A stretch of DNA of 64,000 nt from Icerya purchasi (GCA_039619475.1 CM077116.1:147205088-147269087); one strand, 5' to 3'; counted from the first letter of the stretch, positions 13,181 through 26,001 are shown. Notes: generated by a model from the sequence alone, not told the origin. Numbers and translations: made by a program.

Positions 13181-13430
13181 GTTACCGAAGCGCTGGTTTC
13201 TCTAGAAGCGAGATTTATATAAATCGAGGCGTTCTTCTTTTTCTTCATCGTCATTAACCCTGTTAAGGATCAGTTTGTTTCCAGATGAAGGTCTTCTTCC
13301 CATTAGTTACTGAAGCGCTGGTTTCTCTAGAAGCGAGATTTATATAAATCGAGGCGTTCTTCTTTTTCTTCATCGTCATTAACCCTGTTAAGGATCAGTT
13401 TGTTTCCAGATGAAGGTCTTCTTCCTATTA
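13181..13430. repeat. Two near-identical 125-bp tandem units
   Basis: Units 13181-13305 and 13306-13430 begin GTTACCGAAGCGCTGG and GTTACTGAAGCGCTGG. They seem to differ at only two positions (C/T near the start and C/T near the end). A third start (GTTACTGAGCG, 13431) diverges at once. Such high identity amid AT-rich unique DNA points to a recent duplication. Each unit holds a T/C-rich tract (TTCTTCTTTTTCTTCATC) but no obvious coding frame. Confidence 0.9.
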
Positions 13431-15180
13431 GTTACTGAGCGTTGTTTCGCCGCTTCGTTTAACTCCATTTATCTCCCCGTAACATAACACCTGTCGGTCC
13501 TCTTTACACAATGTTTGCCGTAAACATTTTGCTGTGTCCCCTTATGTGTCACTATAATCCTTACTTTTTTTGTTGTTTTCTGTTTTTATCAGATCACAAA
13601 ACAAAAAGCCAGTGATCATTTAGTAGTTGAGAAGTGTCGAACTGTCAAAATATCGGCATACAAGAGTCTGATCGATCCAGTAGATCTAGCCAGTTTGAAA
13701 TAATTGTATGTTAGTTCGCAGAGGAACGATCTCTCGCTCCGTTCAATTAATTAAGCTTATTGTTAAAGCTGCACTTTACAGATTTCTTCGACAGTGCCTA
13801 ATGCTTAATTGTAATAAGTTTTCAACATCGTGTAGCAGACAGTCAATCATTACTTTCAAAAAATCATTTTTGTCAAGATTTTTTTTTTCCCAGCGGTTTT
13901 TTGAGATTACGAATTTGAATAGTATCGATAATGTTTTCTCACTTTGGCATGGGAATCTGTCGATAATTTATTATTTATGAAGAGGATAAATGAAGAGATG
14001 TAACATAAAAATTAACAAAAAAATTTATAGGAAACCTGACACTTTTTTTTTTTTTTTAATAATTGTTTCAACCAGGGGACTTGTTTTACAATTGATGGAG
14101 AAAGGATCGGTGAGATAGAGAGCGAGCTCGAGTTTTACTAAACGGGAATACTGAGCGCTTGAGAGAAAGGCACAAACATCACACAATCATATCATTGCTT
14201 CATGCGAACGAAGAGGTAAACATGGAGAGGGCAACATGGAGAGGGCAAAATGGATAGGAAACCGTCATCAAGTCCATTGTCCTACGCAAGGAGGTGGTAA
14301 TGGTACGTTCACGATTTTTTTCCGTTTATGGAGACCATTGCCAAGTGGAATGCATGCAATGCGCCGCACCCAGTTAGTGTCTTTACTTGATCAGCCCATC
14401 GTATGAAACGTCTTCCTCTAAAATGCTTTCCGTGTACCTTGTTCCCTGCATAGTAGTTTCCATCGAGTTTGTTTTTCTCGCCCCGTGATCGAAATATTTT
14501 TTTTTATTTATTTTAATTAGCAATCTTTCAGCTCGTCTAAAATTAATAAGCAAAAAAATTAGGGAGGAAGGTAATTTAAAATAGCGAAGGCGAATAATAG
14601 GAACAACAACAGCACGGTACGGACAAAATCAGAGCATTAAAAAAAGGAAGATTAGGCTGAACCGGTTAAATGAGAGCGATCGTTACACGAAAGAAGGTGC
14701 ATAAATATTTGATACAGAAAAATGCAAGATGGAATTTTTTACGCAGAGGTTTGAATGCGCATTTTTTTAAAAGAAAGAAACGAGAGAACTGGTCGTTTCT
14801 GTTGTTTTTTTTTTAAACTAAAAAAGCGGCTTAATTTCACTCTTTTCATGCCGAAGATGGCGTATTTCGAAAAACGTTTAATGCCGTTTACGTTTATAAT
14901 GAGTCATTATTTTTATTAAATAATTAACGAAAAAGGTGTACAGGTATACTCGGAATAGTAAAATTAGCGGTGGTTCAAAACGTACCGATTTTGTGATCCA
15001 CACTGGCTTCTAGGAAAAATTTAAGATGAAATTTATTGTAATTCGGCGAATTTAGAGACAAAAAATAACAAACGGGAAAAAGTTATTTGGTTTAATTTTT
15101 CTTAATTACTTTTCATCGTAAATTTTTTGCCTTATTTCTAGACCGATTTTTTTTTTAGATGTTGAAACTTTTTCCAAAAA
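13431..15180. other. Gene-free stretch
   Basis: Nothing was recognised. A poly(T) run lies at 14044-14057, and a short direct repeat of 'aacatggagagggca' lies at about 14219-14247. Confidence 0.45.
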
Positions 15181-16773
15181 ACTTATAGACGGCCTTCTCG
15201 TGAATATAATTGCGTTGTATCCACTGGCGAACGTGCGCTTCAAGAGTGCAACCAACTGTCTGCTTACTTGGTGCACTGGAAATGCATTACGCTTGTCAAG
15301 TAGCAAAACTTTCGCAATGCACTTCTACCGTATTCGCAATTGTTTTCATATAAATTCGAGTCATGTGTCTTTCAAACGAATCGTCAGTCCGCGATACCTT
15401 GACTTGCTTTTCGATAAAAATCTGTCTTGGAAGCCTCACTAAAACCATATTACAAAAAAAATCTGTCCCCCCAGAAAATGAACATTCTAAAGAAATTGGC
15501 TCATACCTTCTACGGTGTGCTGATCGAACTTCCCTATTACGAACCTATCTTGGTTTGTTCGATCCGATCTGAAAGCGAGTACGGAGCAGCGATATATTCC
15601 ACAGTGAACTCCCATCTGCTCTCAACTATCTAAACATCGTCCAGAAGTTAGCTCTCCGCTTGACTACTGGAGCATATCGTACTACGCCGGTTAACAGTTT
15701 GCGCACTCTAAATCATCAGAATGACCGTTAGATATTCGCCGCTGGTTTCTCTCTTGGCCAACTTTGCAGTACAATCTAATGATTCCGGTTTTTCATTACC
15801 GCGTTTGTTCTCACCATCGACACTCGACCTTCTCCACGATAGTCGCAGTCAGTTTTGAACACTTTTTAATACCATCTTGTCAAAGATAAACACGTTCCAG
15901 ATATACCGGTGTACTTAGATTCTCAAACACATTAATTCCATCGTCGGATGACAACCCAATCAAGATAGACCTCTCAATGTTCACTTTGAGCAATTATATC
16001 CATCGAAAAAATAGAGCAAAACATTCGGACACGAACCTCCGGCTTGCCTCTTCTCCACAATGATGAGCATACGTTTCTCCGATGGCGTCGGTATAATCTG
16101 TTATTCACTTCCGGAATCGTTTTCGGTCCTTCCTGCCAAACTATATGCTATCTGGCTCGCTGCCGATTTTCTCATCACCGATCGTATGTAGGTGTTCAGA
16201 TTCTCTCTCAACAATCAACGCCCTGATCCGGGGTGGCCAAAGGAGTTATTACATTATTAATGTTGAAACCAGATCGGACAGTAAGGTTCCTATGGATTCC
16301 CGCCCATATTGGTATTCGAAGGAATGAACTGGCAGACACGGCTGCAGAGGCTGACTCTACGGGTGCATTCCAGCAATCATAAAATGTGGCCTAAAGGGAC
16401 TATGGCAGAGGAAATGGCAAAAAACATCACACATCGATCGATCAGGTCTTTAGTATCACCTAGAATATATAATTTCCAAGTCGAAGGGAACATGTAGTCA
16501 TCATTAGACTTCGATTGGGTCATACACGGCTCATCCACGGTCACTTACTAAATGGAACTGATGCCATCTCATCATTATTCTCACCGAATGCATTCTCCTT
16601 GGAAAAGAAACCTTTCAAACTGCCTTCTTCTCTTTCGTTCATCATCAAAGGCAATTTTTCTTTACTGTCCAATTTAATTCTTTTCCTTCATAAGCCGGTC
16701 TCCACTCACTAATCTAAACCTCCTCAGCCCATGCTTCTAGCTATAGTTGCTATACATGACACGTAAACCTAAT

Positions 16774-16863
<90 letters not shown>
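15181..16863 (+). mobile_element. 5'-truncated, decayed I-type retrotransposon with (TAA)n tail
   Basis: The plus strand shows a degraded ORF2 from the thumb of the reverse transcriptase onward. Motifs in order are LTWCTGNALRLSSSKTFAMH (about 15265), YLDLLFDKNLSWKPH (about 15395), LKKLAHTFYG (about 15495), a GAYRTTPVNSL-type string (about 15670-15705), VFEGMNWQTRLQRL-region RNase H debris (about 16310), and RLRLGHTRLIHGHLL (about 16505-16550). Many frameshifts and stops interrupt it. It ends in a (TAA/AAT)n tract at about 16774-16863, the kind of 3' tail known from the Drosophila I factor. The core RTase block resembles the element at 17590-20915, so they may be related families. It is a pseudogene; the 5' breakpoint near 15181 is approximate. 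Confidence 0.75.
16774..16863 (+). repeat. (TAA)n tract, about 30 units
   Basis: An uninterrupted AAT/TAA repeat of about 90 bases directly follows the C-terminal region of the 15181 element. It is best read as that element's 3' tail, possibly expanded later as a microsatellite. Confidence 0.9.
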
Positions 16864-16864
<1 letters not shown>

Positions 16865-16926
16865 AAAATTAAATGCAATACTGTCGGCACTATAGACAAT
16901 ATTTCACCAAATAATCAATTCACAAT

Positions 16927-17290
16927 ATTATGCCGAACGCGATAGCCTAGTTGTTAGAGCGCTTGACTTCCGATATGGCGGTCACGGGTTCGATCCCGAG
17001 CGACGACAAACTTATTACAAGAATTAAATAAATAAATAATCGCTAATAGTCACGTGGAAGGCAATGGCAAACCACCACGTACAACATCATATGCGCGCTA
17101 GGTCAGTACACAGCAGACCCACACCGGACGGACTGCACTTGTAGCGCGATAACAAGCGGCTTCAATCAGTTCCGAATGTAGTCTTGCGTGTGTACACCTG
17201 CGTTGCATATTACAATTGCCTGGTACACAACCTATATCGGTACAGCTAAATGTACGAATAGGTTGCGCCAACGCGCTATGTAGCGTACGG
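16927..17290 (+). mobile_element. tRNA-derived SINE, family A, copy 1
   Basis: The head resembles a tRNA. A box A-like TAGCCTAGTTGTTAGAGCGC lies near 16944, and a clear box B, GGTTCGATCCC, near 16988, so internal RNA polymerase III promotion is likely. The body contains CACGTGGAAGGCAATGGCAA and ATCATATGCGCGCTAG, shared with the copy at 36177. Near 17228-17265 it can form a stem-loop (CAACCTAT with ATAGGTTG, and inner TACA with TGTA). It follows the (TAA)n tail of the 15181 element by about 60 bases. The 3' boundary is approximate. It is not a functional tRNA gene, as the acceptor-stem halves do not pair. Confidence 0.82.
17228..17265 (+). other. Predicted stem-loop in SINE A copy 1
   Basis: CAACCTAT (17228-17235) pairs with ATAGGTTG (17258-17265), and inner TACA (17241-17244) pairs with TGTA (17251-17254). 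The corresponding stem in copy 2 (36477-36512) keeps the pairing with different bases. Confidence 0.5.
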
Positions 17291-17589
17291 CACTTGAGAT
17301 TGATGCCGAACTTAAAAATAATAAAATTTTCTTAAAAAATTATACAAGAAACACAATTCATATTAAAAAAATTATTAAAAAACATCAACTAGTTTCTACG
17401 AACCACTGTTATTATTACGATCGTACCGAATTTTAAGGAACGTTGTTTTTTTTTTTAAACTTACGTATATTTATTAATTAACGTAGTATAATGATTGATA
17501 AATGTAAGCTTTTTCGACTTATGATGTCACATTAACCTCATTGTGCAATTTTTGGAACTAAAGCAAAATTTACCAAGATTATGACGGTA

Positions 17590-20500
17590 GTAAAAGATCA
17601 AATACAGTCCATTCCTAACTCAGACTCAACATTATCATGGAACTGTAATGGTTTATACCACCATTTCGAAGATCTCCAAATCCTGATTTCCACATATCAA
17701 CCTTCAATATTGTGCATTCAAGAAACTCACCTAAATGCTGCATAACCATTGAATCTTCACTCTTACACAATCATCCAATCCATGCCAGTTCCTGATGGGC
17801 ATGCGAGAGGAGGAACACTAATTCGAGCAGACTTCGACTTCCAAACGCTCCAGCTGCAAACACATCTTAATATAGTTGCCATACAAACATACATGAGCAG
17901 ACAGTGACCATGTACCTATTAGTATATCAGAAAAATCAGATACAAGACAAGTTTAAACCGTTGCTCCTAGATGGAACCACAGAAAAGTTAACTGAAGCAA
18001 ATACAACTCATTGGGCGATGAGCTGCAAGATGTCGATCTTGCAGCTAACATAGATACCAATGTCCATTCTTTCACAAATTCTCTAGTCAACCTTGCTATT
18101 GCATGTTCACCTGCTACACGCCCTGGTAGATGGCGCCGCAAGATAGTTCCATGGTGGAATGATGCCTGCTCAATTGATATAGTAAACAGAAGAAAAGCTC
18201 TAAAAATCCTTAAAGTCAGTAACACTCTAGAAAATCATATATATTATAGAAAAATGAAAGCCAAAAGCTAAATATACCATTAAAGAAGCTAAACGCAATT
18301 CTTGGATGGAATATACAAATTACACCTAGCACCTCATCACAAGAAATGTGGAACAAAATCAATGTGTTAGAATAAACTCCTTTTTCACACAGAGCTCCAT
18401 CATCGATCAGTTCAACCAGACACGGTATACTGATAAGTTTCCATTTTCGCTTAGTTTTTTTTCACCATCTGCCGACGCCATTGTACAACCTGATCTTCCC
18501 ACGCTAAACATCAACTCGCCCAACAGTGAACCCTTCAACCGAGACATAACCCTTGATGAACTACAGTTCGGAAGAAAACAAACGAAACCAACTGCTGCGG
18601 GTAACGACGGTTTTCACATCACAATGTTGATAAATTCCACTTCTAAAATACACGAACAACTTCTACATTATTTCAACAAGATTTGGAATTCTAGAACTTT
18701 TCCTGATAGCTGCAGATTAGCGATAGTTATTCCTTTCCTAAAACCTAATAAGAATCCAACATTACCAGACAGTTACCGTCCAATTTGCGCTTACATCAGT
18801 CCTTTGTGAATTATTTTAAAAAATTGTAAACTACAGGCTGCAGTGGGAACTAGAATCACGCCATTTACTTACAAATAAACAGTGTAGCTTCAGACCGTGT
18901 CGCCTATCGATCAAGCATTCTTCATACAAAACTCCATTCTAGAATCCTTTTCTAGAAAACAACATGTGCTGGCGCTCTTCTTCGACTTCAGCAAAGCTTT
19001 CGACACAATAAGGAAAGACCGAGTCATGAAGACCCTATACAATTGGAACATTAGGGGTCGACTAGCTATACTTATTAACAACTTTCTGCAGAATCGCAAA
19101 TGCTTTATTCGCGTCAATGGTACAACGTCGCTTGTACACGATCTGTTTAACGGAGTTCCGCAGGGGTCCGTACTTGGCCCAACACTTTTTAACATCGCTA
19201 TAAACGGCATAGTTGACATAATCGACCTTCCCGTAAGATCCGCGCTATTTGCTGATGACTTCACTATATTCGTAAATTGTAATGACCCCTCAGTTGGACA
19301 GTCAGTACTACAAGAATGGTCCACCGGCAATGGATTAAAACTTTCACCAGTTAAAACCACTGCTGTACATTTCTGTAGGATTCGTAAATGTAATCACTAG
19401 CTACAAATTGTATTGGACAATTATTTAATTCCAACTGCTCATACAGTTCGTTACTTGAGGCTCATATTATATGATGCCAAACTAAATTGGAGAGACCATA
19501 TAAATTATCTTAAGAAATCTGAACATAATGAAGAAACTGGCGCATATCTCATACGATGCCGACCGACACTCTCTAATTAAAATTTATCAAGCGTTATACA
19601 CTCAAAATGTGACTACGGTCATCCGATCTACGCATCAGCCAATTCAGGTACACAGTCAACACTGCTCTCAGACTAGCAACAGGAGCATTACGGACTTGGC
19701 CAATACAGAGCTTACACATCGAAGCGTCAATATGGCCATTAAGCTTCCACTGTAAATATATTCTCGTAAAGTTCCACACGCGTTTACAGTCAATTTCAAA
19801 TTTACCAGGTGGTCCTATACAAACAAATATCAACATTTCATCGCCATACGTAAAACATCATATGTTATATCACCAAGCCAATGACATCACACCGTCCCTC
19901 AACATGCAACACGTCAAGCCAATATCCAGCGATTCTCTACCTGTATCATCTCCGTGGTCTGACAATCCATTCCGAACGAATTTAACACTTACGGACATGG
20001 ATCGAAACAACACAGATCATTTGTCTAAGACGCATACGGATGTCTTTAAGCAATTTTCTGATCATCACATCTTATATACAGAGATGGATCCAAACAATCA
20101 AACTTTGTAGGGTGTGCAGTTACTACTGAATCAAATGTAATCGTTTGCTACTCATTACCTTCATATTTTTCAATATTATCGGCGGAGCTATGCAGTTTAT
20201 TATTGGCCACCCAGGAAGTTCTAAAAGTACTGATCTGTTCGGATTCTTTGGCAGCCATCGCAAGCATTCAAAATATTTGGAAAAGAACGCAACATCCGAT
20301 AGTCGAGAGAATTCTACAGAACACACCAAGCACTCAGATCAATTTCGCATGGATACCGAGTCATTCTGGAATAATCGGAAACCAAATAGCAAACCAGGCA
20401 GCGAAAGAAGCCGCGAAGATGATGTCATATCCACCAACGCCGGTACCGCAAACGGACTTTACGAAACACGTCAAAGCAAAGCAGTGGCAGTAACAATGGT

Positions 20501-20915
20501 GAAACACTCTGACCACGGTGAACCGACGGGCAGTCAAACCGACGACGAAACACCATCGGCAGTCCAACTTCGCCAACGTAGACATCAAACCATTATTTGT
20601 AGACTGCGCATAGGCCACACTATCCTAACACACGATCACCTCTTTTGAAATCTTCCTCTATTAATACGTAGCACCTGTCACACTCAAATAACAGTTAATC
20701 ATTTTCTTACTGAATGTCCTTTGTACGCTCACCATAGAATCATAACTAGTTTACCAACAACTCTGCTCTCCATTCTTCAAGATGATCCCTTGTCACTAAA
20801 CTGACTCCTTCATTTCCTGTTCATATCACTAAACTCATAAATAATATTTAAGCCTATATCCTTCACCGTACCTCTGGCCTATGCAACAGTAAATGGTACA
20901 AAAAAAAAAAAAAAA
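17590..20915 (+). pseudogene. Decayed I-type non-LTR retrotransposon (endonuclease, RT, RNase H)
   Basis: Plus-strand translation shows a nearly complete but broken ORF2. The endonuclease N-terminus lies at about 17630-17740 (SWNCNGLYHHFEDL, CIQETHLNA). A large deletion then joins it to the SDHVPISIS motif near 17905. The connecting region follows (WRRKIVPWWNDACS, about 18130). The reverse transcriptase lies at about 18720-19400, with FFDFSKAFDTI, GVPQGSVLGPTLFN and FADDFTIF, so the catalytic Asp residues survive. The RNase H region is at 20203-20493 (ICSDSLAAIASIQ, WIPSHSGIIGNQIANQAAKE). RLRIGHTILTHDHLF at about 20605 and a C...H...C end (VNHFLTECPLY) at about 20690 follow. Stops and frameshifts occur throughout. 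A poly(A) run at 20898-20915 may be its tail. No ORF1 was found upstream. Confidence 0.85.
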
Positions 20916-23287
20916 ATATTACATATATGTATTTTTACATTATTTCATTCTGTTTACTAGAACGTTAAATACAAATTTTTACCATACACAATATCTTTAA
21001 TATTTACTTAATCTTAAAAACCTTTAATATAACGAAACGAATGTCTAAGCGTAATTTCTTTAAATGTAAATTTATTAAGTTTTCCCGAATTTTTATTTAC
21101 GAGTTCACCTATTTGGTGGTCAACTTTTTTATCGCCATCCATATTTTTTTTTATGCTTAAAAATTACACGTAATACATCTGTCCCACATAAATTTTTATA
21201 TAAATAAACTTTAGACTGCGTTCCGATATAGTCCACTGTGAACAAAACAAAACAAAACAAAACGGCAGCCTCGTGATATTTTTCTATTACTCTCGGAAAG
21301 GGTCGGCTTTAAAACCCGTGTTAGTTGTTAAAAACCATATGTGAAGAGAATTTATGAACGTATTCGGGAGAATTTTAACGAGTTTCGGAGAATGCACGTT
21401 CGAAAAATGCTTATCATATTAGAGTTAAAGAGCTCTATGTACGCGTTAATTATTTTTCAGCGAGAATGCGGTAGTTTGTTAAGAGACATAGTTGTCGTAT
21501 TACATAGTGTGGAGAGTAGGCGTGTTGGAAAGGAAACAGTTCAGATACTGACTGAAGAGGTTTTTCAGTAGCTGTAATAATAGAAATATCAAAAAATGTA
21601 CATGTGGCCGTGTACAATACGCACCTTCGTTTCATTGTTTAAAAAACGGCCGGTACTTTAAGGCAGACGCTGCTCTTTATCGGCGGCGACCTACTTGGGC
21701 TAAAGTCGGTTCCCGGTTAATTGTAACTCGTTACGGGAAAGTTACTACTTCAGTACTTGCGGAATATTTGAAAGTCGCGGGGAAATCTATTAGATGTGAT
21801 GCCTCGTGTTCACGTCGACTTTTTGTTATAACTACTTTTTTCCTTTTTTCCTTTTTCCCTTTTTTCTCCCCCTTCCCCTTCAGTATACACAAAGGTGGCA
21901 AGTTCCGTGCGAAAGCTTTTTATCTCAGCGCGGACTATTATATTATTTACAAGAGTAGTTCTTTTCGGCTTTCGGTATCGCTTTATTCGAACTAAAACCC
22001 GGCGAGAAAGAAAGAGAGACAGATGGCGAGACGATGAACTGCCGCTTGCAATTTTCAATGTTCGCGATGGTTCGCGTAACGTCCACGCTCTCCGTGTTGT
22101 TCGCTACTACTCACTTCGGACAGCCGTAATAACACAGAATTCTCGAGTGAGAAAATCGAAATAAACTTTTACTTCTCGGTGTAGTCGAGTCGCACTCCAT
22201 TTGTTCGCGGCAATGCTGCTGGGAATTTGTCTCGTATTTGTGAGCCGAAAATTTTTCGAACGAAATTTTTTAAAAACTACTCTTCAATAAATAGAAAAAT
22301 CCTACCGCTACAACAGAAATTTTCTTTTTGGTTTTATTCCGAGCGATGTTTAACGGGCATTTTAATCAATCTGCTGTAATTTAATTTTAAATAATTATTA
22401 TTATTTTCTATAGTTATTTAGCCTTTACAAGTACGAGAATGTAAGCCGATTAAAACCGGAGTGTATTCGCTAGCACGATGATGCAGATCGATTAACGTCG
22501 GAAAAAGCTTGCGACATTTACCATTTGCCGACATCTAGATGCTGGACCGTCACTTTACAATCTGCTGGGCAGAGAGTCGCGCATTGCCTGGCCACTCCAA
22601 AGGGGAATAAGGCACACGTGTGCGTCAAAGGCACTAATAATTTTTGTAGCTAGTATTGTAAATGTTATTAACGCTTGTGCAGCTCCAATATATATTTCCA
22701 ATATACTGGGCACATATAGACTTTCTCGTGAACCTACCTACTAAGAAACATATAATCTTCTGCCAACTTTAATATTTTTATGGCATTATAATTTCCTTTA
22801 GTGTCGATGTTATTCAAATTTCCAGTGGTGTTTTATTTTACACTTTACTTACAGGATAGTGCGACATATTATGATACTAATGGCAATTAAGCTCAGAGTG
22901 AATTTGTAATAATTAGACAAATTCGTATTATCGAACGCAATTACGATTTCTGAAAAATTATTTCGTTCGATTTTGATTAGAAATTATTATTCGTAAGAAT
23001 TGTGTTATATTAATGATTGAAAGCTGAAAAAAGACAATTTTATGTTAAATATTTAGTCAAAGAGGTTCAGCTGTTTTTTTTGTTTCAGTTTAAAAGTTTA
23101 AAAAAAAAAAACAAAAAACAAACAAACACTAGATTTAAGTTGGTAAAATAGTTTAGTTGAATACAATTTTCGAAGAACAGTCGAAATTGCTTAACGAGAA
23201 AAAGAAAAATGTTTCTTTTTTTAAAATTACATTACATTCTAAATTTTTGGTGGTAGTAATACACAATTAACGCATCATTATTATTAT
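20916..23287. other. Gene-free stretch
   Basis: No gene was recognised. It holds a (AAAAC)n repeat at about 21240-21263. Short open frames at 21341-21571 and 21895-22164 have no motif. Confidence 0.45.
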
Positions 23288-23548
23288 TATTAGGTAGCGC
23301 GGTAGCCTGGCGGTTAAGGCGCTTGGCTACTAAATCAGAGGACACGGGTTCGAGACTTGTTTCATTACAGATCTGAATCGCTCCCAGATTTATACCTAAT
23401 CTGAAATTGAATTGGGTACCAGAGAAATTTGGGAAACTATAAGGCGGCCGAGAGAAAAGAACTGGCCCCGGTATTCTCCTTAGGTCCATTAAGCTTAGTA
23501 CATTATGAATAGCTTAATTTCACAATCCCCGACGCCCTGTCATGACTT
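23288..23548 (+). mobile_element. tRNA-derived SINE, family B, copy 1
   Basis: A tRNA-like head (GTAGCCTGGCGGTTAAGGCG, box A-like, then GGTTCGAGACT, box B-like) is followed by a body shared with copies at 33797 and 46714. Shared blocks are CTTGGCTACTAAATCAG, AATCGCTCCCA, GGAAC...CCGGTATTCTC and GGTCCATTAAGCTTAG, plus a 3' end CAATCCCCGACGCCCT. It is about 260 bases long. Box B is the best preserved of the three copies. Confidence 0.82.
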
Positions 23549-23849
23549 GGTTATTATTATTCATTATTTTCTCGGGTTTGCTATATCCCGGTTACTGTAA
23601 TTTGTGACGGATTACATCAAGTCACAATTATTTTATTATATTTTAATGGTTTAAAAACTTTCTCACTATGTTACAGGTACTTAATATGACTGCTTTCTGT
23701 ATGTTATTATGTATACATCCTGGAATATGTAATATTTTAAAACCTTCCATTAATATGTTTGGTGTAATTCCGGTTACTGACATTACAAGTGCTATTACTG
23801 CGGCCTTCTTTGTTTCCGTATCTTTTTTATTTCAGTGGCCTAGCTTTTT

Positions 23850-24330
23850 TTTTTTCTTTCTTTGGGCGCGTCAACACAGGGCATTTACCCAACATAAAGG
23901 ACTAACAGATAATGAAATGTAGGGATTTGAAAGTTACATCAGGAAGCGATTAGAAACAGAAGAAATGAAGGTAGCCAATACAGGAACAACAGAAGGAGAA
24001 GGAAGAGCAAGAATGTAGTGGCCGGAGAAAGGCCAAGGCCAAGCAAATTAGAATAAAGGACTGCGCGTTCTGAGGAGATAGATGAGCATTCGAATAGAAG
24101 GTGATTAACATCACAGGTCAAATTTAAGATGGGAGGATGGAAGGGACACAAGGGAGACTGAATAATATTAAAACGAAAGAGGGAGGCAGGAAGCAGACTG
24201 TGATTAAAGCGGAGGCGAATTATGGAAGAAATAACCGAACGGTTGATGCAGAGAAAATTATTATACCAGGAAGAAGTAGGTGGAGAGGGTTGTATAGTAA
24301 GGTAAAAGGAGTTAGGATTGGAGAAAACTT
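23850..24330 (-). mobile_element. 5'-truncated 3' fragment related to the three-ORF element family
   Basis: The minus strand encodes the last part of an ORF2-like protein (about 24151-23939). It has a C...H...C motif (CDVNHLLFECSSISSERAVL) like the CDPDHIMFECSS of the 52-56 kb ORF2, then a leucine-rich C-terminus. Further right, decayed sequence such as AATTATGGAAGAAATAACCG on the plus strand lines up with the purine-rich plus strand of that element. The 3' end carries the shared GGGTAAATGCCCTG...GACGCGCCC motif, then A-rich sequence (plus-strand T run near 23848-23865). Wording differences suggest a sister family rather than the same one. Confidence 0.65.
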
Positions 24331-24383
24331 AGCTGCTGTATTTACTTATTTTTTCTTCATATTTCTGGCTAATATTACTGTCA

Positions 24384-25300
24384 TTACGGACAGATATGTC
24401 TATTGAAAATGTGTTTTCTTTGATGGTTTGTGAATCGAGGTAATATATCAGGTCTATTAGCGTCTATTTTATTATCTGTAAGAATATTTCTATCCCAGTA
24501 TAATTTTATGGTTTCATTTTCTAGCACTGATTCTGGTTTATACTGGTAATATGGTGTTTTCTGGGTTTTTATTATTATTCCATATTTGTGTACTATTTCT
24601 TGATGTATTATTTTCGCCATATTGTTATGCCTTTCTATGTATTCTGTTCCTGCAAGTAATTTACATCCTCCTGTAATATGTTCAATTTTTTCACGGGCTT
24701 GATAGCATTTACGGCCCAAATCATTCGTTCTATCTTGATCTTTTATTATATATTTTTTTTGTAATTTCTCGTTGATATCACTTGATCTTCAGTTCCGGGA
24801 AATAATTCACCTTTTTTTAACCAGTTATATATGTTAACTCTTTATTGATGTGTTTACTGTTCATTATATTGATATGTTTACCAGATCATTTTTCTTTTTT
24901 CTCATTAATAATATATCTACTCTGTAGCTCTTCTTTTTCGGATAGGTTGAGCGGTGTGTGATCTTGATCTGCCTTTATTATCGCTCTTTATGTAATAATG
25001 GGTGCTCGTTTGAATGGAAATATTTTCTAAGACCTTCTATTTAACTTTGGTGGAGAGATGACACATCTAGGAGGCCTCTTCGTCCTTGTTTTCTTGGCAA
25101 ACTTATTCTTTCGATATATGAATCCGGGGGTGTAGAAACCTGTGTTTGGTGAGTTCTGATCGAATTGACCTATCAAGTTCTTCGAGCTCTGTGTGTGACT
25201 ATTTGATTATTCCAAATGAGAATGATAATACCGATATTATGTGTTTATAGCCTTGAACATATTTTTTGAGTTAGGAGATGATCTAAGAATAGCCTTTTAA
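24384..25300 (-). pseudogene. R2/R4-like non-LTR retrotransposon C-terminal fragment
   Basis: Minus-strand translation gives the C-terminal half of an R2/R4-type polyprotein. In order from the right the motifs are a PILSFSF-like start, GLLDVSSLHQS and GLRKYFHSNEHPLLHKAI (about 25070-24990), TPLNLSEKEEL, WLKKGELFP, then the CCHC-like region CYQAREKIEHITGGCKLLAG (about 24706-24650), ERHNNMAKIIHQEI, and DRNILTDNKIDANRPDIL (about 24500-24430). The last 111 codons are open; stops and frameshifts break the rest. These motifs follow the order typical of the restriction-like endonuclease group and of related insect elements. Assignment to R4 rather than R2 is tentative. The stretch at 25096-25300 is repeated at 25629-25850. 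Confidence 0.75.
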
Positions 25301-25325
25301 TATTATTATTATTATTATTATTATT
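25300..25325. repeat. (TTA)n microsatellite
   Basis: A run of about eight TTA units separates the two R2/R4-like segments from each other. Confidence 0.85.
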
Positions 25326-25628
25326 AAATATTTCTCCATACATTAAAGAAGTTTTTATTACGTGTTACGACGCAAAAAGCCAAACTTTTTAAATTCGCGA
25401 TACAATTGAATTTGGAAATTGTTTCAATATTAATCAAACGGTCAGAAATAACTAAATAGTGAAACGACGTTATATTATCCACGTTTCATTCGACGGGGGT
25501 ATGCAATAAAACTTATTCGAAAAGTTTTGTTTTATATTTTACAACTTTCCTATAAAAAAAAAATAATAATCTACAATCGTTGAGGTACACAGTAGGAAGC
25601 GAAGCGAGTGGCGAGTAGAACTGGTTAA

Positions 25629-25850
25629 CATAACTTATTCTTTCGATGTATGAATCCGGGGGTGTAGAAATCTGTGTTTGGTGAGTTCTGATCGAATTGA
25701 CCTATCAAGTTCTTTGAGCTCTGTGTGTGACTATTTGATTATTCTAAATGAGAATGATAATATCGGTACTGCATACGTGTTTATAGCCTTGAACATATTT
25801 TTTGAATTAAGGAATGATCTAAGAATACCTTTTAATCTCATTTTGATTTT
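25629..25850 (-). pseudogene. Second copy of an R2/R4-like segment
   Basis: This segment matches 25096-25300 almost base for base (both contain AATCCGGGGGTGTAGAAA and TGAGTTCTGATCGAATTGAC). It encodes, on the minus strand, the AINTYAVPIL...ELKELDRSIR part of the protein just upstream of the PRKQGRRGLLD region. It stops matching at 25629, while the first copy carries on leftwards. The two copies therefore look like two truncated insertions or a local duplication. Confidence 0.75.
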
Positions 25851-26001
25851 TCAGCCGATATTTTATATTTGTATGATCTATTTTTGTGTTTTTTTGAATT
25901 CCTGGGTAATTTTTCTAAAGACGATACATATCTATAAGTCATCCGTGTATGACAAAATTTGGAATGATAATACTGGTTGAATATTAAAGACTGATAATAT
26001 A

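Noticed and set aside
16927..17000. Functional tRNA gene
   Set aside because: Box A and B are present but the acceptor stem does not close and the sequence continues into a body shared with another copy; it is a SINE head.
18911..19360. 149-codon minus-strand frame
   Set aside because: Antisense shadow of the RT domain of the 17590-20915 element.
20145..20648. 167-codon plus-strand frame with Ser/Thr-rich content
   Set aside because: It overlaps the RNase H relic in another frame; only the frame with SDSLAA and WIPSHSG matches a known domain.
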